Below, piece by piece: positions 44,710-55,766 of a stretch of 64,000 nucleotides of DNA (position 1 is the stretch's first letter; the number at the start of each line of letters is the position of its first letter). This DNA is from Dentipellis sp. KUC8613 (taxonomy: Eukaryota; Basidiomycota; Agaricomycetes; Russulales; Hericiaceae). Where the stretch lies: assembly GCA_002286715.1 (NCBI GenBank), contig NSJX01000018.1:386382-450381 (forward strand), read 5' to 3'. The position numbers and the translations under genes are program-made. The notes under the pieces are model-generated. The model was not told where the DNA came from. It searched no databases and saw only the letters and a list, made by a program, of their open reading frames with translations.

Positions 44710-45566
44710 TTACACAGGAGTCTGTTTCCCATCCAACGAGACCGCAGAGCCCACCTCCACCCTGCAGATACCATCCTTCTCAGCATCAAATGACGGTGCA
44801 GATTGGTTCACCTCCGGATCGCGAGCGTTCCACTCACGAATGAGCATGAACATGCGATCGAAGACACCGAAGTAAAGCATCGCGCTGCAACACAGACAAA
44901 GGTGAGTATTGGAGCCACAGCTGAAGGGAATGGCACATACACGACAGTCCACCCAAGACCCTCAATGGCGACGTACGACTCCGGCCTGATGCGGTCCCTC
45001 TCCGACAGAACATCGACGAACGCGGTCGTCCCAAGGGCAGAGAGCAACAGCCGTGTGCCCAGCCCGACGCACAGATTCCACAGCCTGCGCTTCCGCCTCG
45101 CCCCACGCGCCTCCCGCCCCTCCTCCGCGTCAGCCGCCGCCATCTTATGATCCACGCCCGCCGCGAGGCCCTCAAAGTGGAAGTCCCGCACAGGCTCATT
45201 GTCGACGCGGAGGACCCAGGCGACCAAGACGCTCGCAAGGCTGAAGCCCAGCGCGAGGATGACGAACGCGAGCGCGAGCGCGCGCCCGCGGCACGAGGAC
45301 GGCGGGGAGACGGTGTACACGGCGAGCACGCGCGCGGAGGACGCGACCATGCCGTCCGTGGCGTCCGGGTCGGCCTTGCTCGGCAGGGGCGCGTCGTCGA
45401 GCGGGCGCATGTTCGGCGGGAGGTGGTACGTCGTCGCGGACTGCACGCTGCCGCCGGCGGTGTACCCGTTCAGCGTGCAGATGAGGAGCGGCACGCTGAG
45501 CGCGATGCGCACGGGGATCGCGATGGAGCGGCAGGCGTTGCGGAGGTGCTGGAGGTGCGCGAGCAT
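44710..45566 (-). CDS. Small multi-pass membrane protein, unknown function
   Basis: Join on minus: 45566..44941, 44884..44710 (266 aa). Hydrophobic segments are IAIPVRIALSVPLLICTLNGY, ALALAFVILALGFSLASVLVAWVL, LGTRLLLSALGTTAFVDVL and VVAMLYFGVFDRMFMLI. A lysine/arginine patch (RGARRKRRLW) and an acidic stretch lie between them. I do not recognise a family. A (GGT)n / (CCA)n trinucleotide run lies directly upstream of the ATG. Confidence 0.72.
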
Positions 45567-45600
45567 GGTGGTGGTGGTGGTGGTGGTGGTGGTGGTGGTT
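45566..45600. repeat. (GGT)n trinucleotide microsatellite
   Basis: About eleven GGT units on the plus strand, immediately 5' of the membrane-protein ATG on the minus strand, hence in its 5' UTR. Confidence 0.85.
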
Positions 45601-46433
45601 TGGGGTGAAGAGGGGGGTGGGGGTGGAGATCGGGAAAGTGGGGCAGTTAAGAGGCGGCGGGGGCTGACACTGCAAGCAGCACCAAATGTCAGCCAAGATT
45701 CCAGGTGAGCATTCACGTGTACTCTGTCCAAGGACAAGCGCAGACGATGCTTCGTATTCGACATACCGCACGGCATGACATGTCATCGTGAGTGGTCCTT
45801 CGCTTCGTGTCCATCTAGACTGTCCCACCTCCCAGCTGCTACCGGACGAATCTGAAGATCTGCTCCTTAGCAGACGCCCCTTCCCAGTCTACATGTCTGC
45901 AGGAGTCCCAAGGCGACCATTTCTCGTACCAACTGCAGGAGTATTGAAGTCCTCGTCCGCCCGGTTGACCATCCGTACAATCGTACCCCTGTTCATATTC
46001 GACGTCTGCGTGAGATTATGGCCCGAAGCTTGTGCCCGCCGGGGAAGTAGATCATCTGTACGCCAAGAGAGAGAGTAGAAATGACGAGCAATAAACATTC
46101 AAGAATTGAGCGAGGAAGTCGATTAAAGGATGGCCTGCCCGCTTGGCCACTGGCGGTATCACCGCAGGTCCATGGCTTAAGTTCTGCCTCCGAAGCACCG
46201 CCACAGTACTAGTGGCGCGCGTCAAAGCGTCCTGCAAAGCGTTATTTGTCGCTGTTTGCACCAATGCACCAATCCCATCATTGTCCGCTTTGAGCCTCTT
46301 TTGTCAGTGGGTGGTTCGTGCTGAGTTGCATTGAGACACGCACGATGTATAAGTATCAGCCTGGCTTTCTCTCCTGCAGCCACTCCTCTCCGTCTTCACC
46401 CTCGACCACAGCTAGCAAACTCACTATCTCTAG
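45601..46433. other. Intergenic; possible TATA box near 46346
   Basis: Contains a TATA-like GTATAAGTA at 46347-46355, about 80 bp before the ATG of the zinc-finger gene. Nothing else assigned. Confidence 0.4.
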
Positions 46434-46842
46434 ATGCCTTCCAGAAAGCAACTTCCCTCGTGTACGTCAAGCCGACAATCCTCGAAACCGACTCAAACTG
46501 ACGAACGCAAGCAATACACCAGTCATTGAGATATCTCCAGACGGGAAGAAGGCGAGATGCATGATATGCGCCTCCTCACCTAATCCTCCAACGAAGCAGT
46601 GGCTTCAATACGAGAACATGCGGGCGCACCTCGACACCCAGCGGCATGCGTATCCCGCCGACAAGGACTTGCGCAAGAAGCAGCACGCGCAAATCGTAGC
46701 GCGAAGGAGACAGGCGGTTAAGGAATACCGGGACCAGCTGGCCAGGGAATCTGACGCCCTGTCTGAGAAGTCGCACGACAAGTATCAGGATGACGCCGAA
46801 GCTAGCTATAGCGCCCCGGACTCAGAGGTGATCATCATCTGA
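46434..46842 (+). CDS. Small zinc-finger protein (C2H2/BED-like)
   Basis: Join 46434..46459, 46512..46842 (118 aa). The short first exon reads MPSRKQLPS and splices (GTGTAC...GCAAG) to NTPVIEISPDGKKARCMICAS. A single Cys-x2-Cys ... His-x5-His module is present (CMIC then HLDTQRH), resembling U1- or BED-type fingers. A basic helical segment follows (KDLRKKQHAQIVARRRQAVKEYRDQLARE) and an acidic end SEVIII. It could be a domesticated transposon-type DNA-binding module; this is inference. An unspliced alternative would start at 46345. Confidence 0.55.
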
Positions 46843-47230
46843 TCTAGCACCATAGCGCTTCTCCAATGAACATGTTCCCTCTTCGTCTCTTTTGGTGCAA
46901 TGACTCGATGGCTCGATGACTCGGTGATCGATGCGCAGCGGCGACATACAGGTATGCCATGTGCATCTACTGCGTTTCGCTTGCTGGTTGTGGCCCTAGA
47001 TATGCCTTTCAGAGTGGCATAGTAGTAAATGCGCAGCTAACGACACGCGGTTCAACGAGGTAGGTAAACAGTTTCAACGCACAATCAGGGCCTCGAAGAC
47101 CTACTCGGTACCGGTGCGCAGCGACTGCGGAGCCCCGACGGGCGCGAGTTGGAATCCGAATGATTCAAATACGACATGAACATGTAGCGGTGGCCATCCG
47201 CCGGCAAGACGGAGTGTCCTGTTCACCAGT
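46843..47230. other. Intergenic
   Basis: No further feature seen. Confidence 0.5.
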
Positions 47231-48282
47231 ATGTCTGAATTCACAGTTCGTCGTCTTTCAGAACCTACTCGTCTGTACCTTGCTACTTCTACGAGAACCG
47301 TTGACCCTGACATGCACATGATCACAGAAACCCAACTCGACGAGGCCGTCTCCGTCTTTGTTCGCGCTTTCGAGAAAGGTACTTGTTAACTTGCCTAATA
47401 ATATACACGCTCTGATCATCTCGCTGCTTAGATGAAGGAACCCTCGCGATGACAGGGGGCGACCGGAAACTTCAGCCTCTTCTGTTCGACTGGCTCATCC
47501 GCACCTGCGTAATTGGCGGCCAGCTGTACGTCGTAACAAATGCGTCTGGCACCATCGTAGGAGTGGGAACGTGGTACTTCCCAGGACAGGACGCCGTGTT
47601 GACGTGAGTTTGGCCTTTCTCTGTATGCTCAGGTTGGTTTGACCATATTGTATTGCTTGTATGAAGTGCGGAACAGAAACAGGGATATCTACGATTCGTG
47701 GAAGCCTTGTCTCCGGAACTACAAAAATGGTGGACCGAAGACGTGCGTCCATTCTACGCCTTATCTGCTTCCGTATAACCTGAACCTGTCCCATTCATCT
47801 AGTACGGGGGACCTACCAGTGCATGGTACAGCGGCATACTGGGACCTAAGGCAAGATTCTTCCTTCTTGATACCGTGCCATTTTGTTCCAACCAAATAAC
47901 ATAATGCTTCAGGGAAAACTGGACTCGTACTCACTCAGCGTCCTAGCGACCGATCCCGACTTCCAAAAGAAGGGAGTTGCGTCGAAGCTCATGCACGCCG
48001 TGTTCGAGCAGGTAATAAAAATTCTCCGCAACCTGGATCAGGATCTAACCACGATGGCAGGCTCGGGGCTCCAATGCTCGCATCGTCCTCTCTGCTACCA
48101 ACGAGGCCAATGTAAGAATCTCGATCCCGTTTCATTCGGTCATCTAGGGCTTATCAGTTGGCTGTGTTTAGATTGCATTCTACCAGAAGCTTGGATTTCA
48201 GCTCACAGGAGAATCGCTCAATTTCCCGATATCGACTGGGACAATGGCGAAACATATGCTCACTCGAAAGGCTCCGGCTTAA
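47231..48282 (+). CDS. GNAT-family N-acetyltransferase
   Basis: Join 47231..47378, 47432..47603, 47667..47742, 47803..47850, 47913..48011, 48061..48111, 48172..48282 (234 aa). Seven small exons, all phase-consistent. The GNAT fold is seen in VGVGTWYFPGQ (beta-4 region), SLSVLATDPDFQKKGVASKLM (acetyl-CoA-binding Q/RxxGxG/A motif A) and IVLSATNEANIAFYQKLGFQL (motif B). The intron after exon 4 uses a GC donor (AAG|GCAAGA). The family transfers acetyl from acetyl-CoA to amines; the substrate here is unknown. Confidence 0.87.
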
Positions 48283-48472
48283 AGGCATACAAACGTCGGA
48301 TCTTCGAGGACGAGAATGCATTTGCTGCTTGTCGCCACATAGACCACCGGGGAAGGATGTAATGCCCATATATCACGGGAATCTCAAGACAATGTACACT
48401 AATGACAAGGAGCGCATAGGCATCCATTCATTTTACAGGCTCATACTGAATTAAATCAGATTGCGGGTATTA

Positions 48473-49499
48473 TCAAGCATGCCAGCTTTTGCTGAGCAGG
48501 TCGACAAGCTCCTCCCTCGAGTGAGGAATCGGTGCTCCCATTTCCAGGAAGAAGACTTCGTAGGACATAGCGTCTACATCGATGCTCCTCACCTTCCACG
48601 ACTCTACGTCGTCGTCTTGGTCAGGTGCATCTTCAAGGCCCGCCATATCTGTAAATTCAAAATTGAGTGTCTTGAATCGTTTCTTTGACAGAGCAAGGAT
48701 GTCGTCCACAATGGTCTCAGCTTCTGCACGAGGAATGAGAGGCGGGATCGCGAATGGTTCAATTTGGAAACCGCCTGTCGACAAATCCGGATGCGCAGCC
48801 GCAGAGGCACGGGAAGGCAGAGCATAACCTTCAGAGGCCGCTTGGTTACAGTACACCACAGCTTGTGCGTGTGCTTCCGGGAGTTCTCTCTTCAGCATCT
48901 TGTCACGCCTGATCAAAATAAGAATTTACGTGTCAGACACGGGTGAATGTCACCAGCGGCAGACGCAAATACTCACATTATAGTCTGGTGCTTGGTGAAA
49001 GCTGATTTTCCACCCCGTATTTTGGAAAGTGGCTCGTTAATCATATATTCCCGTAGAATCGTGGACGCCGACACGGCCCATCGCGCTCGCCAGAAATGAC
49101 TAGGTAGAGGTGATCAGAAATGGTTGAAATGACAGAGGGGACTACGTACTCCTCAAATGTCTCTGGTTCTCTTTCAAGATGCCTATCATACTCAGCCAAC
49201 GCACGCTTCACGCCCTCAATATTAGGGGCTGATGCTGGGCCGTACGCTCCAGGCTGACCGATGACTGAAGGGCTTCCAGGTGCGGTACGAGGGTCCAGCA
49301 GAGCGCTCGTCAGGCGCTGATATTCGGTCATATTAGTCCCTATGACTTCTGCGCTTCTGGCTTGGAGACGGGAATAGTCAACGGACTGATCCACCAGCAT
49401 ACGGATGGTCTTGCCGGACGGCTGGATGACCTCGTCGAGCAGCTGGAGCTCTCTCTTGGTGAGCTGGCATCTAGGGATATCGGACATAGGGCTAGCCAT
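48473..49499 (-). CDS. Orphan family X, copy 2 (X2)
   Basis: Join on minus: 49499..49150, 49099..48977, 48908..48473 (302 aa). Paralogue of X1: IQPSGKTI, LLDPRTAPGSP, FEE|DHFWRARWA junction, identical 123-nt second exon and identical phases, LKRELPE after intron 2, and the C-terminal block SWKVRSIDVDAMSY ... IPHSREELVDLLS. I do not recognise a domain. Copy 2 has a longer Pro/Ala linker than copy 1. Three ACGCGT boxes lie within 28 bp upstream (49630-49657). Confidence 0.77.
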
Positions 49500-49841
49500 G
49501 AAGCTTTGATGTTCAGATCAAGTTGCACGAGGAGGATATGTTGAAGATGTAGGATCCAGAGAGGTCGAGTTCAACGCAAGTTGCAGAGAGCAGCCGCCGC
49601 GCCGCTGTGCTGGCGCGTCGTGACCCTGAACGCGTTTTGACGCGTCGTGTAACGCGTCGCGTCACGGCCCGGGCCTCCATGTCGAACGAACCGAGCAATG
49701 GGTTCGATATTTACAACGCAATCTGCAACTTATTTAAAAAGGTATGTACAATGCGAGAATCCAATAGCATAGTATCATCATACATATTTGACCTAAAACA
49801 CTGAAAGCGCCCTTTCGACATAAAAACCCCTCATCCGAGCC
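49500..49841. promoter_or_regulatory. Region upstream of X2 with three ACGCGT boxes
   Basis: ACGCGT occurs at 49630-49635, 49640-49645 and 49652-49657, with CG-rich flanks (GACGCGTCGTG, AACGCGTCGCG) like those near X1. The Tudor-SN-like gene 2 ends at 49842, so the cluster most likely serves X2. Confidence 0.5.
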
Positions 49842-51895
49842 CTACAACGCACATATCCCGACCCGCTCCTTCTTCGCCTCCTCAACCGCCTCCTCAAGCA
49901 TATCGACCGTATACCGATACGTAGCCAGATACGAGCACCCCAGCTGATCGATCACCGCAAGGCCTTCACGAAGGAGCTGGGCGTTGATCGACGCCATGAC
50001 ATCCGCCGAAGGCCCAGCAGCGGGGTCCGTAAGGCGAAGGTGCAAGGAGGATCCGGACTCGTGGTCCAATTTCGCCGCCATCGTGCGGTCGCGGCAGAGC
50101 TCGAGGAAGCGGTCCAGCGCAGGCTCGTCATACGGGCTCGGTGCCAATTTGACGAAACTATAAAGACCCAGAGGGAGTCAGAGCAATACTTCAATGCAGC
50201 AACCGGAATGCAGCAACCGGTGCGCACCTTAGACGTGCTTGATGTGTCTGCCGAGGGAGCGCGCGGAACCGTGTCGGGAGCGCCCTGATGTATCTCAGTC
50301 GCAGGTTCACCATTATACCCGAGTCGACGAGCAAAACTGCCGCCCTGTCTTCCTGCGAGACGTCCAATACCTGCCCTCGGCTCCACGCGCCCTGACCGCT
50401 AGGGAACCAGGCCGACACGAAGTCGCCTGGAGCGGGAACATCGTTGAGTGGATGGTACGTTTGCCGATGATACTCGTCGAGGTCTGGCGTGAGATCGGCG
50501 AGAGGATCTGGATCTATGCACGATGGTGGTCAACCCAAGTCGGAGGAGGTGTAGGAATGAAACTAGGACGCACCGGTGGACTGCTTGGGCATCGAAACGG
50601 AGAAAGCCAGGGATCCCTCGTTCAGCCAGCCATCGGTAACAATCACCTCAGTAGTCGGTATACCTCTGGTTCGCCTTCTCCCGGCGATGACGCCCACAGG
50701 CGTAGGAGCCCACGGCTAATTTGGAATGACGACAGACTCGTCGACGTCTTCCAGCACTGCCAACGGGATAACAGTTTATCAGAGGTAGCCGGTTTACAAG
50801 GGAAGAAGTGCGGACGTTCTGGGTTCACCACCGGCCGCACTTCCTCGCCCTCTTCATCTGAATCGCCTTCATCGAAGGCGGATGCAGCGAAAGGCGACGA
50901 TGGATTATCGTCCGATGGTGTAAGCAGGTCGATCTCCGATCGGGAACTCGATGAGGATGGAGGGAGCGGGACAGAGGTGCCGAAGAAATCCCAGTCAGCT
51001 GCCGAGAGGGACGAGGGGTCGGGAGGCGGAGTCGGCAGATGCTGCGACTGCGCTTGAGACACTGTTGGCGTCAACGTGTCGGCCAAGTCCAGGTCCAGGG
51101 GAGAGTTGGGCGATGTCGGAGACATGAAGGGGTTCAGCGTGAGGTCGGGCGGTGGACCGCTGTATATGCTGGAATTGTCGATGTGGTAGGCCGGCATTGG
51201 TTCCGGAGAATCAGTGAACTCTCTCGAGGGAGGATATAGGATACTTGTGCTTGTATCGGTGTTAATTGTAGGGTCCTTATTCACAAGTAAATGTCAGCAT
51301 TCAATTGGCTCAAAATGCGTATGGCCGGAACTCCAAACTCATACCTCATGCCTCTCCTCAACCTCTACTTCGCCCTTCGCATCCGCCGGAATCGCACCAT
51401 CGAAATAACCCAACAGCCTCTGCATCTCCCTCTCCTTCCTCTCGCCCTCCCCGAGCGCCTCCACAATGCCCTTCGCAATCTCGCCATCCCGCTCCTCCTT
51501 CTCCCGAAACAGGCGCATCACGCCCTCCCTCAACCGCGCATCGCTCTCGTCGCGCTGGCTCAGCAGCGCGCGCACGGTCGTGCGCACGCGCGCCTGCCCG
51601 GACACGAACTCGCCGAGCGCGGCGCACACGACGCGGCCCTGGACGTCGCGCGCGGTGCAGTGCCGCATCGTGCGGTCGAGCGCGGCTTTCTCCTCCGTGA
51701 GCCGCGCGAAGAGGCCGTTGACGTCCTCCTGCGTGCGGCGGAGCGACGCCATCATGGTGCCGAGCTCGTCCACGGCCGAAGTCAACGAGGGATGGAGGGG
51801 GGTTCCGTTAGCTAAACATGGAACCCATCATCCATCCGACACATATAATCAGCGCATGGTACAATAGAAACTGTGAGGAGACTCTTACATGTCAT
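49842..51895 (-). CDS. Coiled-coil + Tudor/SN-like protein 2, interrupted by an in-frame TAG
   Basis: Join on minus: 51895..51889, 51811..51345, 51275..50798, 50756..50574, 50513..50228, 50157..49842. Coiled coil near the N-terminus (LRRTQEDVNGLFARLTEEK ... GEGERKEREMQRLLGY), a Ser/Pro-rich linker, a block LEDVDESVVIP shared with paralogue 1 (EDVDESVPIP), a Tudor domain (GDFVSAWFPSGQGAWSRG ... YIRALPTRFRALP) and a terminal SN-like domain (LRLTDP ... INAQLLREGLAVIDQ ... EAKKERVGICAL). All phases fit, yet a TAG at 50716-50718 interrupts the frame right after VVIPN. Either the gene is newly broken, giving a 330-aa protein without Tudor, or the TAG is read through or spliced out. The first coding exon would be 7 nt. 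Confidence 0.62.
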
Positions 51896-52660
51896 TTCGA
51901 CACTAAAAGCAGACGTGTTGGCTCGAGGAGCATACACGGAGAAAGTAGGAAAGACGCTCCAGGAGCGGGACGCACGACATTTATAACTGCCCGCACGCGC
52001 GCTGCACGCGTGCCCGCGCGCATGCCTGCGACGCGCCGATGCTGTTCGCAGCGGCTGGGCCCATCAGCGGAAGCATGATCATGGTGTACATGTACATGTC
52101 ATGATACCACAGTGAGCTAGGCCGGTGGGTGTCGACGGCACGGCGCAACGCCGTTTCCATGAGGCGCACTGGCGTCTACGTGAAATGGGATTAGAGGGGG
52201 TGGGGAGGAGTCGGGTTAGGGTCGAGGACTGGTGTGCAGCCGCTGGATCCGGGTCTGAGTACAGCTCACATCTCCTTCGTTAGCATGATCGAGGAACCGC
52301 AGAAGTATGAAAGAGTTTGGGTGACAAAATCCGGCCTGCTTTGCGTTTCCCTGACCTGACGCTTACTGAAGCGGAGAATGCTAGAAGTCGCGGGCAAGTT
52401 GAGCTCGATCTCCGGCACGAATAGAGACACTACTCCAGATCCTCTCATGAATGCAGAGTTCGAATAGGCCAAGATCAAATTAGCCAACTGCAAAAGCACC
52501 AGATACAACGCATCACTCAACGTGATGGTAAACCAATCTGATGATCCAAAACGTCGCGGGTCACGATGTTCAGACAACGATGTGACGCGCTAGACAGAAA
52601 TCACTCACAAATTCAAGCAACAGCACCCAAGCTCAAGAAAAACACCATCTCTGTGCCAGA
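51896..52660. other. Intergenic with seven-helix gene relic
   Basis: Apart from the relic at 52266-52577 nothing is recognised. Confidence 0.45.
52266..52577 (-). pseudogene. Relic of a seven-helix membrane protein gene
   Basis: The minus-strand frame reads SDALYLVLLQLANLILAYSN followed by a loop and SSILRFSKRQVRE, like the last two helices and post-helix basic motif of agaricomycete seven-helix proteins. No N-terminal helices or exons lie next to it, so it is a truncated copy. Confidence 0.45.
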
Positions 52661-53921
52661 CTACATAATCACACACCCCTCCTCGCCGCGCTCTATCTTC
52701 CGCGTCAGATCGTCCGCGCCGAGCGAGGGGCCGCCGCGCTCGCGTTGCCTGTCTGCTTGCCCATCGAGCTGGACGATGAGCACGCCCGCATTGCTCGGGT
52801 CGAGCGTAGCGACCAGATTATACCTTCGACCACCGTCAGCTCCTGCTCTGACCTCGACTGAGACCGTTGAAGACGTACTTTTGAATAAGCTCTTCAATCG
52901 CGGGCTTCAGCTTCGCCGCGCCGTGGGCCGAGTGCAGACCTTTGCCTGTGCACAAAGTTTCGTAAGTCCCAACGCATAAATGCGCCTGAGCGAAAGCAAG
53001 AATAGACGCACCAACGATGAGATGGATCTCCCCATCCCCGCGCTGCTGCGCCTGCTGTATACTCTGCTCCGTAAACCGGATCGCCTCCTTCACATACAGC
53101 CCATGCAAATCGATCTCGCCGGGCTTGCTATCCGTATTATTCTCTGCCGCCACCCAAACCAAGTCAGCCCCGCCCACCCGCGCACCCGACACCCAGGCCA
53201 AGCTTAAGAACACAGCGACGCACCGCGGAAGATCCACTCGCTCGCCTCGCCATTCAGGCGCTCCATCTCGCGCTGCTTATCCTTGCCGACATTCGAGAGC
53301 TCCTTCGCGCGCGCGCCGTCGCCGCCCGCGTACGCCGCGTGGCTCTCCTCGAACGCGCGCGCCATCGCGTCGCCCGCGGCGTTCGCGGCCGCGCGCAGGG
53401 ACGTGTAGTGCGGGTTCGCCTGGTTGACGAGGTTCGGGTCCTGTGTGGCGTCGGCCCTGGTGAGTACAAGCACAGGGGGAGAGGAGAGGAACGGCGCGTA
53501 CGACTTGGCCGTTTGCGCGCTGGAACTGGGGTGGGACCGGCGCGTGCGCACTGGCAGGAGCAGGGGGCGAAGACACCCGCGGCGGGGACGACGGGCCCGG
53601 GGGCGGCGACGCCGCGTGCGCGTACGACTCCTGCTCATGCGGCCGATGCGGCTTCGGCTTCTGGTGGTGCGGCTTATGGTGCGGCTTCTGCGCGTGCTCC
53701 GGCTGAGGATGCGGCTGCGGCTGGGGTGCGGGGAACGAGAGCTGGGGCGCGGGGTAGTACGGCGCGGGCCGGGCCTGCGGCTGCAGCTGCGCGTGCTGCT
53801 GCTCGGCGGGCGGGCGCGGCGGGAGCTGGTACACTTCGGGCTGCTGGCCGTGCGGGGGCTGGCTGGTGGCGGGCCCGCAGAGGCAGCTCGCGAGCGCGCC
53901 GAGGAAGTCGAGGAGGCCCAT
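52661..53921 (-). CDS. DUF1771-Smr protein, full-length form (Smr4)
   Basis: Join on minus: 53921..53502, 53440..53224, 53143..53012, 52945..52879, 52823..52661 (332 aa). N-terminal ~140 residues are Pro/Gln/His-rich and disordered. DUF1771 follows (YTSLRAAANAAGDAMARAFEESHAAYA ... DKQREMERLNGEASEWIF). The Smr domain has both signatures (EIDLHGLYV and GKGLHSAHG). A conserved C-terminal extension (YNLVATLDPSNAGVLIVQLDG) is absent from Smr1-3. The E-N-N residues are encoded at the start of exon 3, with no separate 11-nt microexon. It is the likely ancestral form of the family in this window; Smr domains act as endonucleases or RNA binders. The acceptor of intron 1 was chosen to keep frame. Confidence 0.84.
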
Positions 53922-54594
53922 GATGTTGTGCTGCGATATGGTAGATTTGGGCTGGGTAGTGGTGCTTTGGATGGATGAAGTTGTGAGATGAGGGATGAGG
54001 GCGAATTACCTTGGCAATTTATCGGAAAAGGAGGACGAGGCAGATGTGGATCGTCAATTGTGCGTCGGGATCATACGGTCGTACGGTGATGGACACGCGG
54101 GGGACGTGCGGGAACGTGGACGCGGTGACTTGGTCGAGGGCACGATGGTCGATGGTCCGAGGCTGTTCGGACGCCAGGCGACTTCGAGGAAGGAGATGTC
54201 AGAGTTACGCGATGGGCCATCATGCACGCCGGGCGCGTCTCGCGGGAAAGCAATGTCGTGGACGTTTGCGTGAGGGTGAATGAGAAAATCAGACTGCCAC
54301 TTACGACACGCAGCGGGAGGGAGATGATGAATGAAAATGGGAATAGCCGTGTATTATGAAGGCAAGCGTAGATAGGTGGGACAACTTTGTACATCGAAGA
54401 AGGTAAGACAAGAAGGAAAAAGGAAACGCAAAGTCACGGATGACCGAAACACACACGCAGAAGCCGTTCTGAGAACCTGTCCATCGCAACGCGATCGCCC
54501 AGCGAGTTCCAACCGATATTTCTCCAGCCATATTCGCCTCGAACCCCGACATGAAATTCCATAAAAGCAGATATAGATGCCGCTACTCATATCC
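53922..54594. other. Intergenic
   Basis: Upstream of Smr4 and downstream of the antizyme gene. Nothing further seen. Confidence 0.5.
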
Positions 54595-55766
54595 TCATAT
54601 CTCAAGCCCGACGAGCACATACGCGGGATCAACCTGGAAGGGAGGCTTGGTCACGACCGTGCCGCCGACGTACATGAGCGAATGGAGCACATCGCCCAGG
54701 GAGGCAGAGGTCTTCTCCAACGCAATGACGAGCGCGCCGCATTCGAGGTGTTCGTCAGCGAGGTCAAGCAACGCAACGATACTGTGTATGACCATAAGCA
54801 GTCAGCATCTGTCGTAAGAAACATGAGGCGTAACGTACCTCTCCCGCAAGTTGACGATCTCCGCGCTCTTCGCATCGACATACAGCGTTTTGGGCTTGCC
54901 GGGGAGCTCGACGACGACGCCGTCGAAGGCCTTGCCAACGTCGGGCGATGAGATGCATACGCTCTTCGCATACGGGAGGGCTTTGGCGCCTTCGAACGGG
55001 AAGAGCGTCGTCAGTAGCTCCAGGGCGTCGCCTGACTGCTTGACTGGCGAGGCCTCGTCGGATCCATCGTCGGGCGTCAGCGGTGGCGTGGCGAGGTTGT
55101 GCGCATACTGGACTGGCTGCCTTTTGATCGGTTGTGGGGCGACACGACTCTGGATCCCGAATGGCGTCACTGGGCTAGAGCCCGAGCTGGAGCTGGAGCT
55201 AGAATCGGACGATTGGCGGAACTGGGGACGGAAGTACGGCGGCTCCGGGGAAGACTCGGGGGAAGAGTGGAAGTAGGAATCGTGTTTGTGGTGGTGGTTC
55301 AGCAGAATGGATTTCGGCTTCGTGGTGGTGGTGTACATGGACTCGGGGGATTGGGGGGTGGCAGGCATAGACGCCGGACTGTCTCTCACACATTCCGACG
55401 ACCCTCGATCAGGAGGGCATTTTGACTTAGGGACGTCAAAACCGCCACTAGAGGATGAGCCTAAATCAGCCATGGTCCGATGGCATGAAAGTCGGGAATA
55501 CGCACCCCGGGTCCGCCAGAGAACGTAGTAGAGTAATAGTACATGTCGTCCGTGCCACTCATGTGGCAGACGGCAAGTACACTAGGAGCAGCGTCGGTGG
55601 TGAAAGCCCCATCTCCAACGGTATGACGACCGTTGCTAGTCGCAGACAAAAAAAAACCGTGTCAGCCACCTCCGCAGGAATAGAGATAAGGAGGCAAAAT
55701 CACGACGTACGTGGGGCATGGACTAGATATCGGTTTCGAAAAATTCAACATGGTGGAATTCGACAT
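54595..55766 (-). CDS. OAZ1: Ornithine decarboxylase antizyme, expressed by +1 frameshift
   Basis: Join on minus: 55766..55711, 55635..55506, 55447..54839, 54781..54595. ORF1 is short, with SVLAVCH and MYYYSTTFSGGPG, and ends WRF-TGA: codons TGG CGG TTT TGA at 55447-55436. Skipping T at 55438 gives GAC GTC CCT, D-V-P, the same peptide that follows the frameshift in animal antizymes. The +1 frame then stays open across the last intron to the stop. Antizyme-domain hallmarks: VCISSPDVGKAFDG, ELPGKPKTLYVDAKSAEIVN, RESIVALLDLADEHLECG and LMYVGGTVVTKPP. Antizyme binds ornithine decarboxylase monomers and sends them to the proteasome, and frameshifting rises with polyamines. Total about 326 aa; ORF1 alone 65 aa. 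Confidence 0.85.
55436..55441 (-). promoter_or_regulatory. Programmed +1 frameshift site TTT-TGA-C
   Basis: The in-frame ORF1 stop is preceded by TTT and followed by C; slow termination at TGA with P-site slippage by +1 gives GAC GTC CCT. TTT TGA is one of the antizyme shift sites reported for fungi. Polyamine control is known for the family, not shown here. Confidence 0.75.

Noticed and set aside
55461..55473. Start of antizyme ORF2 at the ATG at 55473
   Set aside because: That ATG lies inside the 55448-55505 intron. The ORF1 plus frameshift model explains conserved residues on both sides.
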